The notes beneath the pieces were generated by a model. It saw only the letters and a list, made by a program, of their open reading frames with translations, was not told the origin of the DNA and did no database searches. 64,000 bases of DNA, taken from contig ONQO01000013.1 in the NCBI GenBank assembly GCA_900319995.1, positions 1 through 64,000 of the forward strand. Reading direction: 5' to 3'. This document shows, in pieces, positions 1 through 9,045 of this stretch. Within the stretch, counting starts at the first letter, position 1, and the number at the start of each line of letters is the position of its first letter. A program made the translations under genes and the position numbers. Origin of the DNA: an uncultured Bacteroidales bacterium (GTDB taxonomy: Bacteria > Bacteroidota > Bacteroidia > Bacteroidales > Paludibacteraceae).

Positions 1-212
1 AAGATCTCCAGCGCCAAGGCGGCCGGAACCGTGTGCGCTATCGCATCGCCGTTCAGCAACCCTTCGTTCACGATCGCCTCTGCTGCAATGAGCGCGAGTG
101 TCGGACGCAAACGTTTTCCGCCGGAAGCCAAGGTGTACGCGATCGGCTCATACAAGCCCTTCGGCTCCTTGCTCCAGTCCAGATTCTCTATTTCCTTGAT
201 AATATCAACCAT
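1..212 (-). CDS. Polyprenyl (prenyl diphosphate) synthetase, N-terminal part
   Basis: Leftward gene cut by the window edge; only the first 70 codons are visible. Translation from the ATG at 212 begins MVDIIKEIENLDWSKEPKG and continues with LYEPIAYTLASGGKRLRPTL. The GGKRLRP block is the conserved region I of trans-isoprenyl diphosphate synthases, which bind isopentenyl diphosphate there and elongate it onto an allylic primer (farnesyl, geranylgeranyl or longer). The aspartate-rich DDxxD motifs lie outside the window, so chain length cannot be judged. It starts 20 bases after the ddl stop codon and is probably co-transcribed with it, pairing lipid-carrier or quinone precursor supply with a cell-wall enzyme. 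The family call is firm; the exact product is not. Confidence 0.85.
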   Translation of the reverse strand, partial: MVDIIKEIENLDWSKEPKGLYEPIAYTLASGGKRLRPTLALIAAEAIVNEGLLNGDAIAHTVPAALALEI

Positions 213-232
213 TGTGCACTTTTCTCGTATTT

Positions 233-1225
233 TTACGAGAACTTATTCTCTATAATATCGCTCAGCACATCCCTCATCTCCAGCCCCGCGGCCCGTACCT
301 GCTGCGGAATAAAACTCGTCGGCGTCATTCCCGGCGTCGTGTTCACCTCCAGGAGATTAATCTTATCGCCGGTAATAATCCAATCCACGCGGATGATACC
401 TTGTGCGCCGATGATGTCGTATAGACGCAGCGTCTCGGCTTGGATCTTATCGCGGATAGCGTCAGGGATGCGCGCCGGCGTGATCTCGTCTACCTCGCCT
501 TTGTACTTCGCGTTATAGTCGAAGAACTCATTATGCGTTACGACCTCCGTGATGGGGAAAGCGACGGCTTTGTCCTTCGTCTTATATACGCCGCAGGTGA
601 TTTCTGTGCCTTGCATGAATGCTTCGCAGATAACTTCGTCACCTTCTTTGAACGCTGCGGCTATGGCTGGTTCGACATCCTCAAGGCTCTTGACTTTTGT
701 GCAACCGAAAGAGGAACCGCCTACGTTCGATTTGATGAAGCAGGGCAGTCCTAACGTGGCGGCTATCTTGGGCGCGTTCGGCCATTTCTGTCCGGCGCGG
801 AGAATCATACTGTTGGCTATATGAAATCCAAAATAGGACAGGTAATGGTTGCACGCATATTTGTTGAACGTCAGCGCCGCCGCCAATACCCCGCAGCAGG
901 AGTAGGGAAGACCTATCATGTCCAAATAACCCTGCAGAATACCATTCTCGCCCGGTGTGCCGTGAATAGTGATATACGCAAAATCGAACGTATGTTTCAC
1001 CCCGTCGCACGTATAGGAAAAATCATTCTTGTCTATCTCACAATCACTAATGAGAACTGCTCCGTTCTCGATTTTCCCGATAACCCATTTCTTCCCCTTC
1101 AGGACAACAATTGTTATGTCGTAACGCTCCTTGTCCATGAACGAATACAAGCCCGCGGCCGAACGCAGCGATACCTCATGCTCGCTGCTGTCCCCTCCTG
1201 CTATTATCGCTATCTGTCGTTTCAT
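233..1225 (-). CDS. ddl: D-alanine--D-alanine ligase
   Basis: 330 residues, normal length for the family. The enzyme joins two D-alanines using ATP in the cytoplasm to make the dipeptide end of the peptidoglycan precursor. Visible motifs are the N-terminal GGDSSEHEVSLRSA block, HGTPGENGILQGYLD in the middle, FIKSNVGGSSFG and EAFMQGTEITCGV of the ATP-grasp fold, and the C-terminal metal and substrate-binding segment RVDWIITGDKINLLEVNTTP followed by GMTPTSFIP. The ATG at 1225 follows a good Bacteroidetes promoter. The next gene downstream is a polyprenyl synthetase 20 bases away, likely in the same transcript. No odd features. Confidence 0.96.
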   Translation of the reverse strand: MKRQIAIIAGGDSSEHEVSLRSAAGLYSFMDKERYDITIVVLKGKKWVIGKIENGAVLISDCEIDKNDFSYTCDGVKHTFDFAYITIHGTPGENGILQGYLDMIGLPYSCCGVLAAALTFNKYACNHYLSYFGFHIANSMILRAGQKWPNAPKIAATLGLPCFIKSNVGGSSFGCTKVKSLEDVEPAIAAAFKEGDEVICEAFMQGTEITCGVYKTKDKAVAFPITEVVTHNEFFDYNAKYKGEVDEITPARIPDAIRDKIQAETLRLYDIIGAQGIIRVDWIITGDKINLLEVNTTPGMTPTSFIPQQVRAAGLEMRDVLSDIIENKFS

Positions 1226-1252
1226 TTTTTTGCTCTTTTTACAAATCGGCTA

Positions 1253-1284
1253 CAAAGGTACAACTTTTTTCTGATATGTGCAAA
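1253..1284 (-). promoter_or_regulatory. Bacteroidetes-type promoter of ddl
   Basis: On the minus strand TTTG (1281-1284), 20 bases, then TACCTTTG (1253-1260). This matches the consensus of the Bacteroidetes primary sigma factor (TTTG near -33, TAnnTTTG near -7). It leaves a short leader of roughly 20 bases before the ddl ATG. Confidence 0.75.
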
Positions 1285-1470
1285 TTTATGTGAACATTTT
1301 TCCAACAGTGCACTAAAATTTGACCAAAACCCGCAAAACCCTTCTGTCGTGTTATCTTTATCTAATCTGCGTTATCTATAAAAAATGCTGTCCGCGTTGT
1401 CCTCTGTTCGCGCCCTCCGTGCGCGATTGATTTTTTGAATCATTGTCGTTTGTGCCCAATAATAAGAAAG

Positions 1471-1508
1471 CTTCGTCCATTGTGCCGGATACCATCCGGC
1501 GTCCCAAT
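1471..1508. repeat. Dispersed repeat with palindromic core CCGGATACCATCCGG (copy 1)
   Basis: The core at 1485-1499 is an inverted repeat (CCGGAT, ACC, ATCCGG). The same 15 bases occur at 51108-51122 and 51258-51272. Flanking bases are partly shared: CTTCGTC upstream with copy 3, and TTGTG immediately before the core with copy 2. All three copies are intergenic. Confidence 0.7.
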
Positions 1509-1529
1509 TCCCCGTCTCCTTTTATACAA

Positions 1530-1553
1530 AGCGGCACAGCCGAAGCCGTGCCG
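1530..1553 (-). terminator. Stem-loop, probable terminator of the giant adhesin transcript
   Basis: GCGGCAC arms pair with GTGCCGC; including the inner bases the stem is 10 bp with one wobble and a tetraloop that reads TTCG on the minus strand. It lies about 30 bases beyond the microprotein stop codon in the leftward direction. The following sequence is only moderately T-rich, so termination is likely but not certain. The rest of the gap 1226-1580 holds the ddl promoter and the palindromic repeat; I see no gene in it. Confidence 0.5.
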
Positions 1554-1580
1554 CTGATGAGAGTTTAGCCAATGAGAAGA

Positions 1581-1721
1581 TTAGATAATCTCATAGTCGC
1601 CCGTTCCACCCAAATGGAGATCAGGAGTTGGCGTTGGAGATACACATATCGTGGAACAAGATTGAATGTCCGTCACGTCAATTGAGGGCTGGATATATTG
1701 TTTTGTTTTCATAACTTTCAT
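1581..1721 (-). CDS. Small protein (YIQP microprotein), 46 residues
   Basis: A short open frame starting 25 bases downstream of the giant adhesin stop, same strand. It begins MKVMKTKQYIQPSIDV and contains SCSTICVSP; an internal ATG at 1712 could also be the start. No signal peptide or membrane segment is visible. Its best companion is the 44-residue ORF at 18409-18543, which shares the MK-x-YIQP start, a similar length and a central cysteine before a small residue, and also sits directly behind an adhesin giant. Two independent occurrences in the same context argue for a real gene. Short Bacteroidales proteins with this type of start are common in my experience, but no function is known to me. 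Confidence 0.65.
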   Translation of the reverse strand: MKVMKTKQYIQPSIDVTDIQSCSTICVSPTPTPDLHLGGTGDYEII

Positions 1722-1746
1722 TTTTTTAACATTATACATTCCACTT

Positions 1747-4700
1747 TTATTGTATCATCTGTCCTTGAACGGTATATTTGATGCCGTTACGTATGATGAT
1801 AACCTGATTATTCTCAATGCGTTTCTCCGCTTGTACGTTTCCATTAGATATTGCATTTATGTCCGTTGCACTATCCTTGTGCTCAACGATACGAACCTGT
1901 GCGCCTCTGCGGATAGGAGCGGAAGCCGGTCCACCTGCATCTACCCCGAAGTATGCACGGAAGCCTTTCATCTTGGTATCACTTGCCGGGATATACAATG
2001 CATTGTCTGTAGAGAGGTACAAGTTGGCAGAACTATTGCCAATCAGGTCATACGGGTCGAAGATACCGATATAGTGGATACCCGCTGCGTTGTCGTCCGT
2101 TGGCGTTACCGTACTTGCCGAAATAGTCACGTCGCGGAAGTCCGCCCATGTGAGACGGTCGAGCGAACCGCCTTCCAGACGTACGAAGCAAGCTTTTCCT
2201 GCCTCGATGCTGCCCACGGTACGCAGGTAGATATCTACTATATCGTTATTGACATCGACATCGGAGTGGTCGTAGTTACGAACCTCGAATCCGTTGAACG
2301 GACATTTGCTGTCAGCCAATTGTGCAGCACTAAGGTCGAACGGCAGACAGAGGGTGTTGTAGTGCCCATCGCGGAGAATAGGACGCGCAAAGACAGCATC
2401 AATCGGTCCGGCTGATTTCAAGGCTTCCAAACGTGATACGTTGTTTGCATCCTCTACATCCTCAAAGATCTCGACGTGTGATACGCGGAGCTCTGCGATA
2501 TAGAGGCTGCCCTCGCTTGTACCGTCCGCATACTTGATAGCAAGGTTGCTTGCATCATTGGGCAGTGCGCTCAGCGGCAGATATACGGTCTTGTAGCCGG
2601 AACTCTTCTCCAACCTACCAATCTCATCCGCTCCGTCAGTAAGGACTGCGAAGGAAGAAGCGTCCTCCTTCGAGGTCACATAACCTATTTGCGGAGTAGC
2701 GTTTCCTGCTGCCGCATCGCATCGGTAACGGAGCGTAATAGTTGCGCCCTTGATATCTGTGCTGAATCCGGGCAGAACAACCACGTTGCTGTGTCCGCCA
2801 TTGCCACCAGGAATCTGCAAACCGTCGTACACTGTCGGCGAGTAGTATTCGGGGCTTTCGCAATGGATGGTCCAACAATTGGACAGATTCGTGCTGAAGT
2901 CAGCATCCCATGGGATGGAAGCAATACCGCTGCACGAAGTGGTGAATTCAGCTTCGTCGCTCCAGTCACTGAGTTCGTCTCCTGCGCACGCAGCCTGTAC
3001 GCGTACCTTATAATTAGTACCTTGCTCAAGGCCGGAGAGGCTGTAAGGATTCTCGGAAACGGCTACTGTCGTCCAGTCTGCCGAGCCGGTCTTATATTGC
3101 AGGTTCCAAGCGGTAGCGGTACCGTTCTCCGTCCAAGAAACAGAAGCACTATTAGCAGTAATGCTGCTTACAGCAAGGTCTGTCGGTTTGAGGCAGGTCG
3201 GAGTCTTGCGGACAGAAATAGCGGAAATAGAAGCGGAGGTGTATGCACCGCCGTCGTGATAACGGATAGCAATGTATTTAGCCGTTGCCGCTTCGTTCTC
3301 CAGATTCAGTTCTACGTCGGAAGCCGGTTGTGAAGCGAAGGCGTGGAAAGCACCATTCGGTTCATCAATATAACCGAACTCAAGATTGGTTGCCGACGGA
3401 GTGAAACTGAACGTGACGGACAATTTGTTCAACTCAATGTCATAAGCCGGCAGTACCGCCATTTGCTCTGCATCACCGTAGAAGAATATCTTATCATTTG
3501 CAATGCCGGAATACTCTCCTACAAAAGCGATTTGCCAGCACTCGGGAACAGTGGTGAAGTTATTAATCTCCAACGGCAGTTCAGCAGCGTCTTTGAGACC
3601 ACACCAAGTAGTGAAGGAAGCAGAAGCATACTCACCGCCGCAAGCATTTTGGACGCGTGCGTAGTAAGTGGTACCTGCGTTAAGACCAATCAAGTTATAA
3701 GTCTTGGCATTGACATTAATCGGGCTTTCCCAGTTATCTCCGTCAAGCGATGTCTGGAGCAAGAATGCGCTCTCTGCACTTTCCCAAGTGAGGGTTGCAC
3801 TATTAGTTGTACGAGCCGAAACAGCCAAGTTGGTTGGAGCTGCACCACAAACCGGAGTAAAGTTCACAGAAGCGGACCAAGCGCTGTAATCCTCACCACC
3901 GCAGAACGAACGAACTTGTGCTTCATAAGCCACATCTACCGTCAAACCGGTCAAGGTGTGAGTGGTACTTGCAATGTCCGATACTACAATCCAAGAGTCT
4001 GCATCTTTTACACTGTAACGAACTTGCCATTCCGTTTCGTCCTTTCCAGCTGTCCAAGTGAGCACGGCACCATTAGAAGTAGCCACAGCAGCCAATTCCG
4101 TCGGAGTGTAGCATGTCGGCTTGAGGCTAACTTGAATGTCATCTACATAAACGGTTGTTGTGTAACTGCTACCTTTGGTACTACCAATACAACGGATTGC
4201 GATACGAGCACCATCTGGAGCATCGTTCGGCATTTCACGCTCTACCAAAGTATAATCATCTACTTGTGCCAGCAAGTCACCTACTTGCATGAACGCATCG
4301 CCAACTACATAACCGATAGCCAACTGTCCATAGTTAGAAGTGGTACCAGAATTGAAATACGAGAACGATACTTTCAGGTTCTTGATTTCCGTATTGAATA
4401 CAGGCAGGATAGCATCCTCTGTGTAAGAAGAACCGCTGCGTCCCGGAGTTCTGAAATTGAGGTACTTATCACCGCTTTGCGCGTAATACGAATACTCTGC
4501 TACAACCGGATAACCATAGTTTGCGTATGGTTCCGTACGCTCCCAGCACAACGGCATGAAACCGTCATTCGTATCCTCGAAATCATAGTTCCAAGGAGAA
4601 GCTTTGCTAACCGCAACCGCCTCACAATCCGTACGGAACGAGAAGGCATCGTCAGCAGTCCATGCGCTAGTAGCATCTCCGCAGTTCGCTTGTACGCGTA

Positions 4701-7700
4701 CAAAGTACAGGGTATTTGCAGCCAAACCGCTAAGCGCACAAGAAGGAGTAGTGCTAATTTCAACCACATCGCTCCACTCTCCGCCATCTGCTTTGTATTG
4801 CAGATTCCATGCGGTTTCAGCATCGCCAGCCGTCCAAGCAATAGTAGCGCTATTTGCTGTAACAGCACTTGCAGCAAGAGTTGTTACATTAACAGCAGGA
4901 CAAGCAGGTTGCTCTATAACTTGAATGTCATCCAAAAAGATGTTGCTATAACCATAGTTACTCGTTCCCTGGAACATAATCACTACGTCATGACCAACAC
5001 AAGTATTCGGTAAATTGAAAGATGCTTGTGTCCATTCAGACTTTCCTGTCAGACCGGAAGCCAGAGCAGCATCCTGTTTAACACCATCAATTGAGTAATA
5101 AACAGAGAGGTCTCCACCTGCGGCATTCATATACCAGAAGTCAAGCATAGCTGCTTCACTAATAGTAATGGCAGGCGTTTTCAAGATATTCGTTTTATCT
5201 CCTGGATTATTATACGAATCAAATTGTACGCCAGCGCCTTCATGACCTGTTGCGTAATAATTCCACTTGTATGAAGCCGTAGCAGTTGTTCCCTCACTAT
5301 TATCCCAACAAGTAGGAATACCCGCTGTCAAACCATTGAAGTTCTCCGAGAACGGCATACTACGAGCCTCACATTCTGTTTGGAACGGAGCAGAAGTTGC
5401 ACTCCACGGGCTCTCATCACTTGCGCCGCAAATAGATTTGACGCGAACATAATAGGTAGTTTGGTTCGGAGCCAAGTTGGTCAACTGATAAGGATTAGTG
5501 GTAATGTCTGCGCCACCATTTACATCTGTCCAACTCGATCCGTCATTAGAGATTTGAAGTTTCCAAACGGTTGCACTATTGTTCTCCGTCCAAGCCACAT
5601 CGGCAGTAGTAGAAGTTACGTTAGAAACAGTTACACCGCTCGGATCAATGCAGTTAGGCGTAGGATAAACACGGACATTGTCCAAATAGCCATAACCAAC
5701 TGACGATGCACCACCAGCATAACGGATAGCAATATATTTCGCATCAGCAGGGACAGAAGAAAAGTCTTTCTTGTATTTCGTGTAATTATCTGCATAACCC
5801 AAGGTCTCTACCGGAACAAAAGTAGTACCATCGGCAGCAATGTAACCTACTACAAATTTAGCAAGTGTACTCCAAGGGCTTTCTGCATCTTTATAATAGA
5901 ACTCAATGGTTAAACTGTTAAGTGCTGCATCCATTGCAGGCAGGAGAACGCTCTGCTCAGAAGTTCCAGTTATGCCACCATAGAAATACAAGGAGTTATT
6001 GCCTGCGTATGCATAGGAACTACTACTATACACATAGGGATAAGTTGTACTATATAGATATACAGATTCTTTATACTGCCAACAGTCAGGTAATTTACCG
6101 CTACCTGTAGCAGATGCCTCGAAGGTCTCATTATAGTCACTTGCATCTACAGGACCGCAAGGTGTATGAATCAGAGCAGACGAAGCACTCCAATCACTCA
6201 CATCCTCTCCACTACAAATTGCTTTCACTCGAACGATGTAATCGGTATTACCACTTAATCCTGTCAAAGTAAAAGGATTTGTGCTTGCAGCAATTTCACC
6301 GCTCCATGAAGTTCCGTTATCCGAAGAGTTCTGGATTTTCCAAGCGCTTTCGCTACCATTAGCCGTCCATGAGACTGAGATCTCGTCAGAAGCTGTTGCA
6401 GAACAACTTACACCAGATGGAGCCACACATGAAGGAATAGCAGAAATAGAAATATTATCTACAAACAGATATCCAGCACTTGATCCTCCTGAATATTGAA
6501 TTGCAACACGCGAACCTGCCGGTGCATTGGTCAATGCCACACTTGCAGTAGCGTAAGCACTAACTCGCGGCAAAGATTCTTGTGGAGTAAATGTAGAATT
6601 AGTTACGTATCCTACTGACAATTGACCATAATTGGAGCCGGAATAGTCATATGTTTCTCCCCAATAACTATCATAGTAACCTTGTGAATAATCCAAAGTT
6701 ACATACAATGTGTTAGTAGCTTCAGTAAACGGAGGCAAAATAGCGATCTGCTCGGAAGAACCGGTTACACCTCCGTAGAAGTATAAACATTTAGTACTAC
6801 CTGTCTTCTGATAAGATGAAGTACTGCTAATCTGCGGATAAGAATTATTATTGGTTATTTTCTGCCAGCAACCAGGAATCTTACCGCTACCGGCTGTTTC
6901 TAACTCAAAATCTTGAGAGAAACCAATACCATCAACCGCCTCGCATGGAGTTGAAAACTCACCTGAAGCAACCCAATCGCTCTGCTCGCTACCGCAGTTA
7001 GCCTGTACACGTACTTTATATGTTGTGTTGCCGCTCAAACCGGTAAGGGTGTATGGATTCGTTGATACGTTATTAAAGTCAGTATGAGTTGCGAAGTTAT
7101 CGGTTGAATATTGAATGTTCCATGCAGAAGCAGAACCATTCTCTGTCCACGAAACGGTAGCCGAAGTAGCCGATGCTGCTACCGCGCTAACCTCAGACGG
7201 ATCAGTACAAGAAGAAGGCAGAGCAACCTTTATATTGTCAAGATATCCCGTGCCGGTGTATGAACCTCCAGCATACTGAATAGCAATATACGAGTTTGCC
7301 GGAGCGCTCGTTAAAGCGAACTTGTTTTCTTCTGTCCATTCATCCTTCCGCTCAAGTGCTTTAAGAGACACGAAAGTAGATGCATCTTCCGGATTGGTCA
7401 TATAACCAATTTTAAACTGTGCATAATAAGAATACGCCGAACTATTCTTATATGCCAACGAAATCACCAATGAATTAGTCGGTGCTTCAAAATGGGGCAG
7501 AATGATGATAGAAGAAGTAGCAGATGCTCCGCCTGAGAAATACAAACTTTTGGAGTTATCTACTCCTCCAGAACTATAAATATACGGGTAATTACCATTT
7601 GCCACTTTCGACCAACAATCAGGGATTAATCCCGTTCCTGCGGTCAATCCGTTGAAATTCTGCTCAAAGGGAAGATCAGCAGTCGCATAGTCGGCGCAAG

Positions 7701-8577
7701 GAGTAGTGAAAGCATTTACCAGTTCTGCACTTTGCTCCGAACTGCAATCCGCACGAAGATAAAATTTGTAATCCGTATTTGCGCTTAAACCTGAAACGGA
7801 AGCAGAAGGAGAAGAGGTTGTTTGGACATTTGCACTATTCCAATCTACAGCTGTAGCAGCAGGCAAGCAAATCCATTGCCAAGATGTCTCATCACCACCT
7901 TTAGCCCAAGTAAAAGTTGCAGAAGTGGCACTTATTGCACTTTTGCTCAAAGTTTTGGGTTTTGCACAACCTACTGCACCGGCGGGTTCGTAGGTAAAAG
8001 TTGTTTTTGGCAAGAACGCACGATTAGTAGCCGATACGCTTGCAAAACTGGAGGAATTATAACCACTAACAGATCTATTTCCTAAATTACTATCTCCATA
8101 GAATGATGAATTGGCATATTCTCCAGTTCCTTTATCCTGTAATTCGAACAATAGATTACCGCCATTATACGTGTATGGGGTAGTAAAAGTTAGGGTCAGT
8201 GTACCCGACGTTCCATCTAAAGAAGCGCATGTCAAGACCTCGGTTCCTGTTGCCTCTGTATTCCAGCTTCCCGAAAATGAAGAAGCCGTAACCTCAGAAA
8301 GTAAAATGTGATACTCGCTTCCACTCCACGCTTTTGTCGGTTTCGTTTTAAGATAGAAAGTCATGCCGGTAATGTTATTACCATTCATTGCAGCCAATTC
8401 AGATGAAAGGTAAATGACTTGGCAACGTTGATAAGCGTCAGCCCAATTACCATACAACGGGCAATTCGAATTATAATTCGTTTTATCCGCTACGGTCAGT
8501 TCATCTCCCCACAAATTACCTGTGCCGAGGCAGAGCAAGGCGGCGAGAGTAAGAATAAAAGTAAATCTTTTTTTCAT
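1747..8577 (-). CDS. Giant secreted Fn3/cleaved-adhesin repeat protein (2,276 residues)
   Basis: Signal peptide at residues 1-24 (MKKRFTFILTLAALLCLGTG). Residues about 25-200 form an N-terminal module shared with the proteins at 51542 and 52345. Then follow eight fibronectin type III-like units (SWTENG..AW.LQY, GL..NT.Y.VRVQA.CG, F.T.C) alternating with seven cleaved-adhesin or MAM-like jelly-roll units (IP.CW; LP.F; IGY; AIRY.GG; Y.DNI.V). A pre-terminal module of about 220 residues (CLPFDLSAAQLAD) is shared with the protein at 13837. The last 26 residues end in the tail VIIIRNGIKYTVQGQMIQ, a candidate T9SS sorting signal. It is probably displayed on the surface and binds host or plant polymers; that role is inference. 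Promoter at 8712-8743; a microprotein gene follows. Confidence 0.9.
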   Translation of the reverse strand: MKKRFTFILTLAALLCLGTGNLWGDELTVADKTNYNSNCPLYGNWADAYQRCQVIYLSSELAAMNGNNITGMTFYLKTKPTKAWSGSEYHILLSEVTASSFSGSWNTEATGTEVLTCASLDGTSGTLTLTFTTPYTYNGGNLLFELQDKGTGEYANSSFYGDSNLGNRSVSGYNSSSFASVSATNRAFLPKTTFTYEPAGAVGCAKPKTLSKSAISATSATFTWAKGGDETSWQWICLPAATAVDWNSANVQTTSSPSASVSGLSANTDYKFYLRADCSSEQSAELVNAFTTPCADYATADLPFEQNFNGLTAGTGLIPDCWSKVANGNYPYIYSSGGVDNSKSLYFSGGASATSSIIILPHFEAPTNSLVISLAYKNSSAYSYYAQFKIGYMTNPEDASTFVSLKALERKDEWTEENKFALTSAPANSYIAIQYAGGSYTGTGYLDNIKVALPSSCTDPSEVSAVAASATSATVSWTENGSASAWNIQYSTDNFATHTDFNNVSTNPYTLTGLSGNTTYKVRVQANCGSEQSDWVASGEFSTPCEAVDGIGFSQDFELETAGSGKIPGCWQKITNNNSYPQISSTSSYQKTGSTKCLYFYGGVTGSSEQIAILPPFTEATNTLYVTLDYSQGYYDSYWGETYDYSGSNYGQLSVGYVTNSTFTPQESLPRVSAYATASVALTNAPAGSRVAIQYSGGSSAGYLFVDNISISAIPSCVAPSGVSCSATASDEISVSWTANGSESAWKIQNSSDNGTSWSGEIAASTNPFTLTGLSGNTDYIVRVKAICSGEDVSDWSASSALIHTPCGPVDASDYNETFEASATGSGKLPDCWQYKESVYLYSTTYPYVYSSSSYAYAGNNSLYFYGGITGTSEQSVLLPAMDAALNSLTIEFYYKDAESPWSTLAKFVVGYIAADGTTFVPVETLGYADNYTKYKKDFSSVPADAKYIAIRYAGGASSVGYGYLDNVRVYPTPNCIDPSGVTVSNVTSTTADVAWTENNSATVWKLQISNDGSSWTDVNGGADITTNPYQLTNLAPNQTTYYVRVKSICGASDESPWSATSAPFQTECEARSMPFSENFNGLTAGIPTCWDNSEGTTATASYKWNYYATGHEGAGVQFDSYNNPGDKTNILKTPAITISEAAMLDFWYMNAAGGDLSVYYSIDGVKQDAALASGLTGKSEWTQASFNLPNTCVGHDVVIMFQGTSNYGYSNIFLDDIQVIEQPACPAVNVTTLAASAVTANSATIAWTAGDAETAWNLQYKADGGEWSDVVEISTTPSCALSGLAANTLYFVRVQANCGDATSAWTADDAFSFRTDCEAVAVSKASPWNYDFEDTNDGFMPLCWERTEPYANYGYPVVAEYSYYAQSGDKYLNFRTPGRSGSSYTEDAILPVFNTEIKNLKVSFSYFNSGTTSNYGQLAIGYVVGDAFMQVGDLLAQVDDYTLVEREMPNDAPDGARIAIRCIGSTKGSSYTTTVYVDDIQVSLKPTCYTPTELAAVATSNGAVLTWTAGKDETEWQVRYSVKDADSWIVVSDIASTTHTLTGLTVDVAYEAQVRSFCGGEDYSAWSASVNFTPVCGAAPTNLAVSARTTNSATLTWESAESAFLLQTSLDGDNWESPINVNAKTYNLIGLNAGTTYYARVQNACGGEYASASFTTWCGLKDAAELPLEINNFTTVPECWQIAFVGEYSGIANDKIFFYGDAEQMAVLPAYDIELNKLSVTFSFTPSATNLEFGYIDEPNGAFHAFASQPASDVELNLENEAATAKYIAIRYHDGGAYTSASISAISVRKTPTCLKPTDLAVSSITANSASVSWTENGTATAWNLQYKTGSADWTTVAVSENPYSLSGLEQGTNYKVRVQAACAGDELSDWSDEAEFTTSCSGIASIPWDADFSTNLSNCWTIHCESPEYYSPTVYDGLQIPGGNGGHSNVVVLPGFSTDIKGATITLRYRCDAAAGNATPQIGYVTSKEDASSFAVLTDGADEIGRLEKSSGYKTVYLPLSALPNDASNLAIKYADGTSEGSLYIAELRVSHVEIFEDVEDANNVSRLEALKSAGPIDAVFARPILRDGHYNTLCLPFDLSAAQLADSKCPFNGFEVRNYDHSDVDVNNDIVDIYLRTVGSIEAGKACFVRLEGGSLDRLTWADFRDVTISASTVTPTDDNAAGIHYIGIFDPYDLIGNSSANLYLSTDNALYIPASDTKMKGFRAYFGVDAGGPASAPIRRGAQVRIVEHKDSATDINAISNGNVQAEKRIENNQVIIIRNGIKYTVQGQMIQ

Positions 8578-8711
8578 AAGACTAATACTTAAATTTGATT
8601 AATATTTTTGTTAATTATTTTTTGAGTTTTAATCCGACAAACGTGAGCGGATAGGACTTTATTATTTTGCAAGAACAGGTATATGTTCTACAAAAAAAAC
8701 AAAATAGCGTG

Positions 8712-8743
8712 CAAAATTAATCATTTTCGCGCACGTATGCAAA
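8712..8743 (-). promoter_or_regulatory. Promoter of the giant adhesin gene
   Basis: Minus strand TTTG (8740-8743), 20 bases, TAATTTTG (8712-8719). It leaves an unusually long AT-rich leader of about 125 bases before the ATG at 8577. Confidence 0.7.
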
Positions 8744-8856
8744 TAAATGCAACAAAATGTTACGAAAATCTCATTTTTGCAAAGTTAATGTTACAAATCA
8801 CTCAGAGAACAATATCACGAGTGTCCCATAAAAAAGAAAATAAACATAGATAAACC

Positions 8857-8975
8857 CTTTGAGTGCTTTAGAAGCGGTGCTTCCTGTACAAATTGCCAAT
8901 AAAACCTGCTTGCAAGCAAGCTTACAGACAGTTTTTATTAACACTTTGTTACTCTGCGAGTTTAAGCACTCAAAG
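8857..8975. repeat. Perfect 12-bp inverted repeat enclosing a non-coding stretch
   Basis: CTTTGAGTGCTT at 8857-8868 is the exact reverse complement of AAGCACTCAAAG at 8964-8975. The interior holds a smaller palindrome (GCTTGCAAGC). The gap 8578-9045 contains this structure, the adhesin promoter and AT-rich sequence, and no credible gene. It could be a remnant of a small mobile element or a folded RNA. Confidence 0.45.
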
Positions 8976-9045
8976 CGATAAACACAAATAAAATCAGCCA
9001 GAACAAAACACCAACAGCTAACAGCTATCAGCCAATAGCCAAAAG

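Noticed and set aside
3343..5013. 556-codon open frame on the plus strand
   Set aside because: It lies wholly antisense to the Fn3/adhesin giant; repetitive sense codons keep the antisense frame open. It has no signal, motif or promoter.
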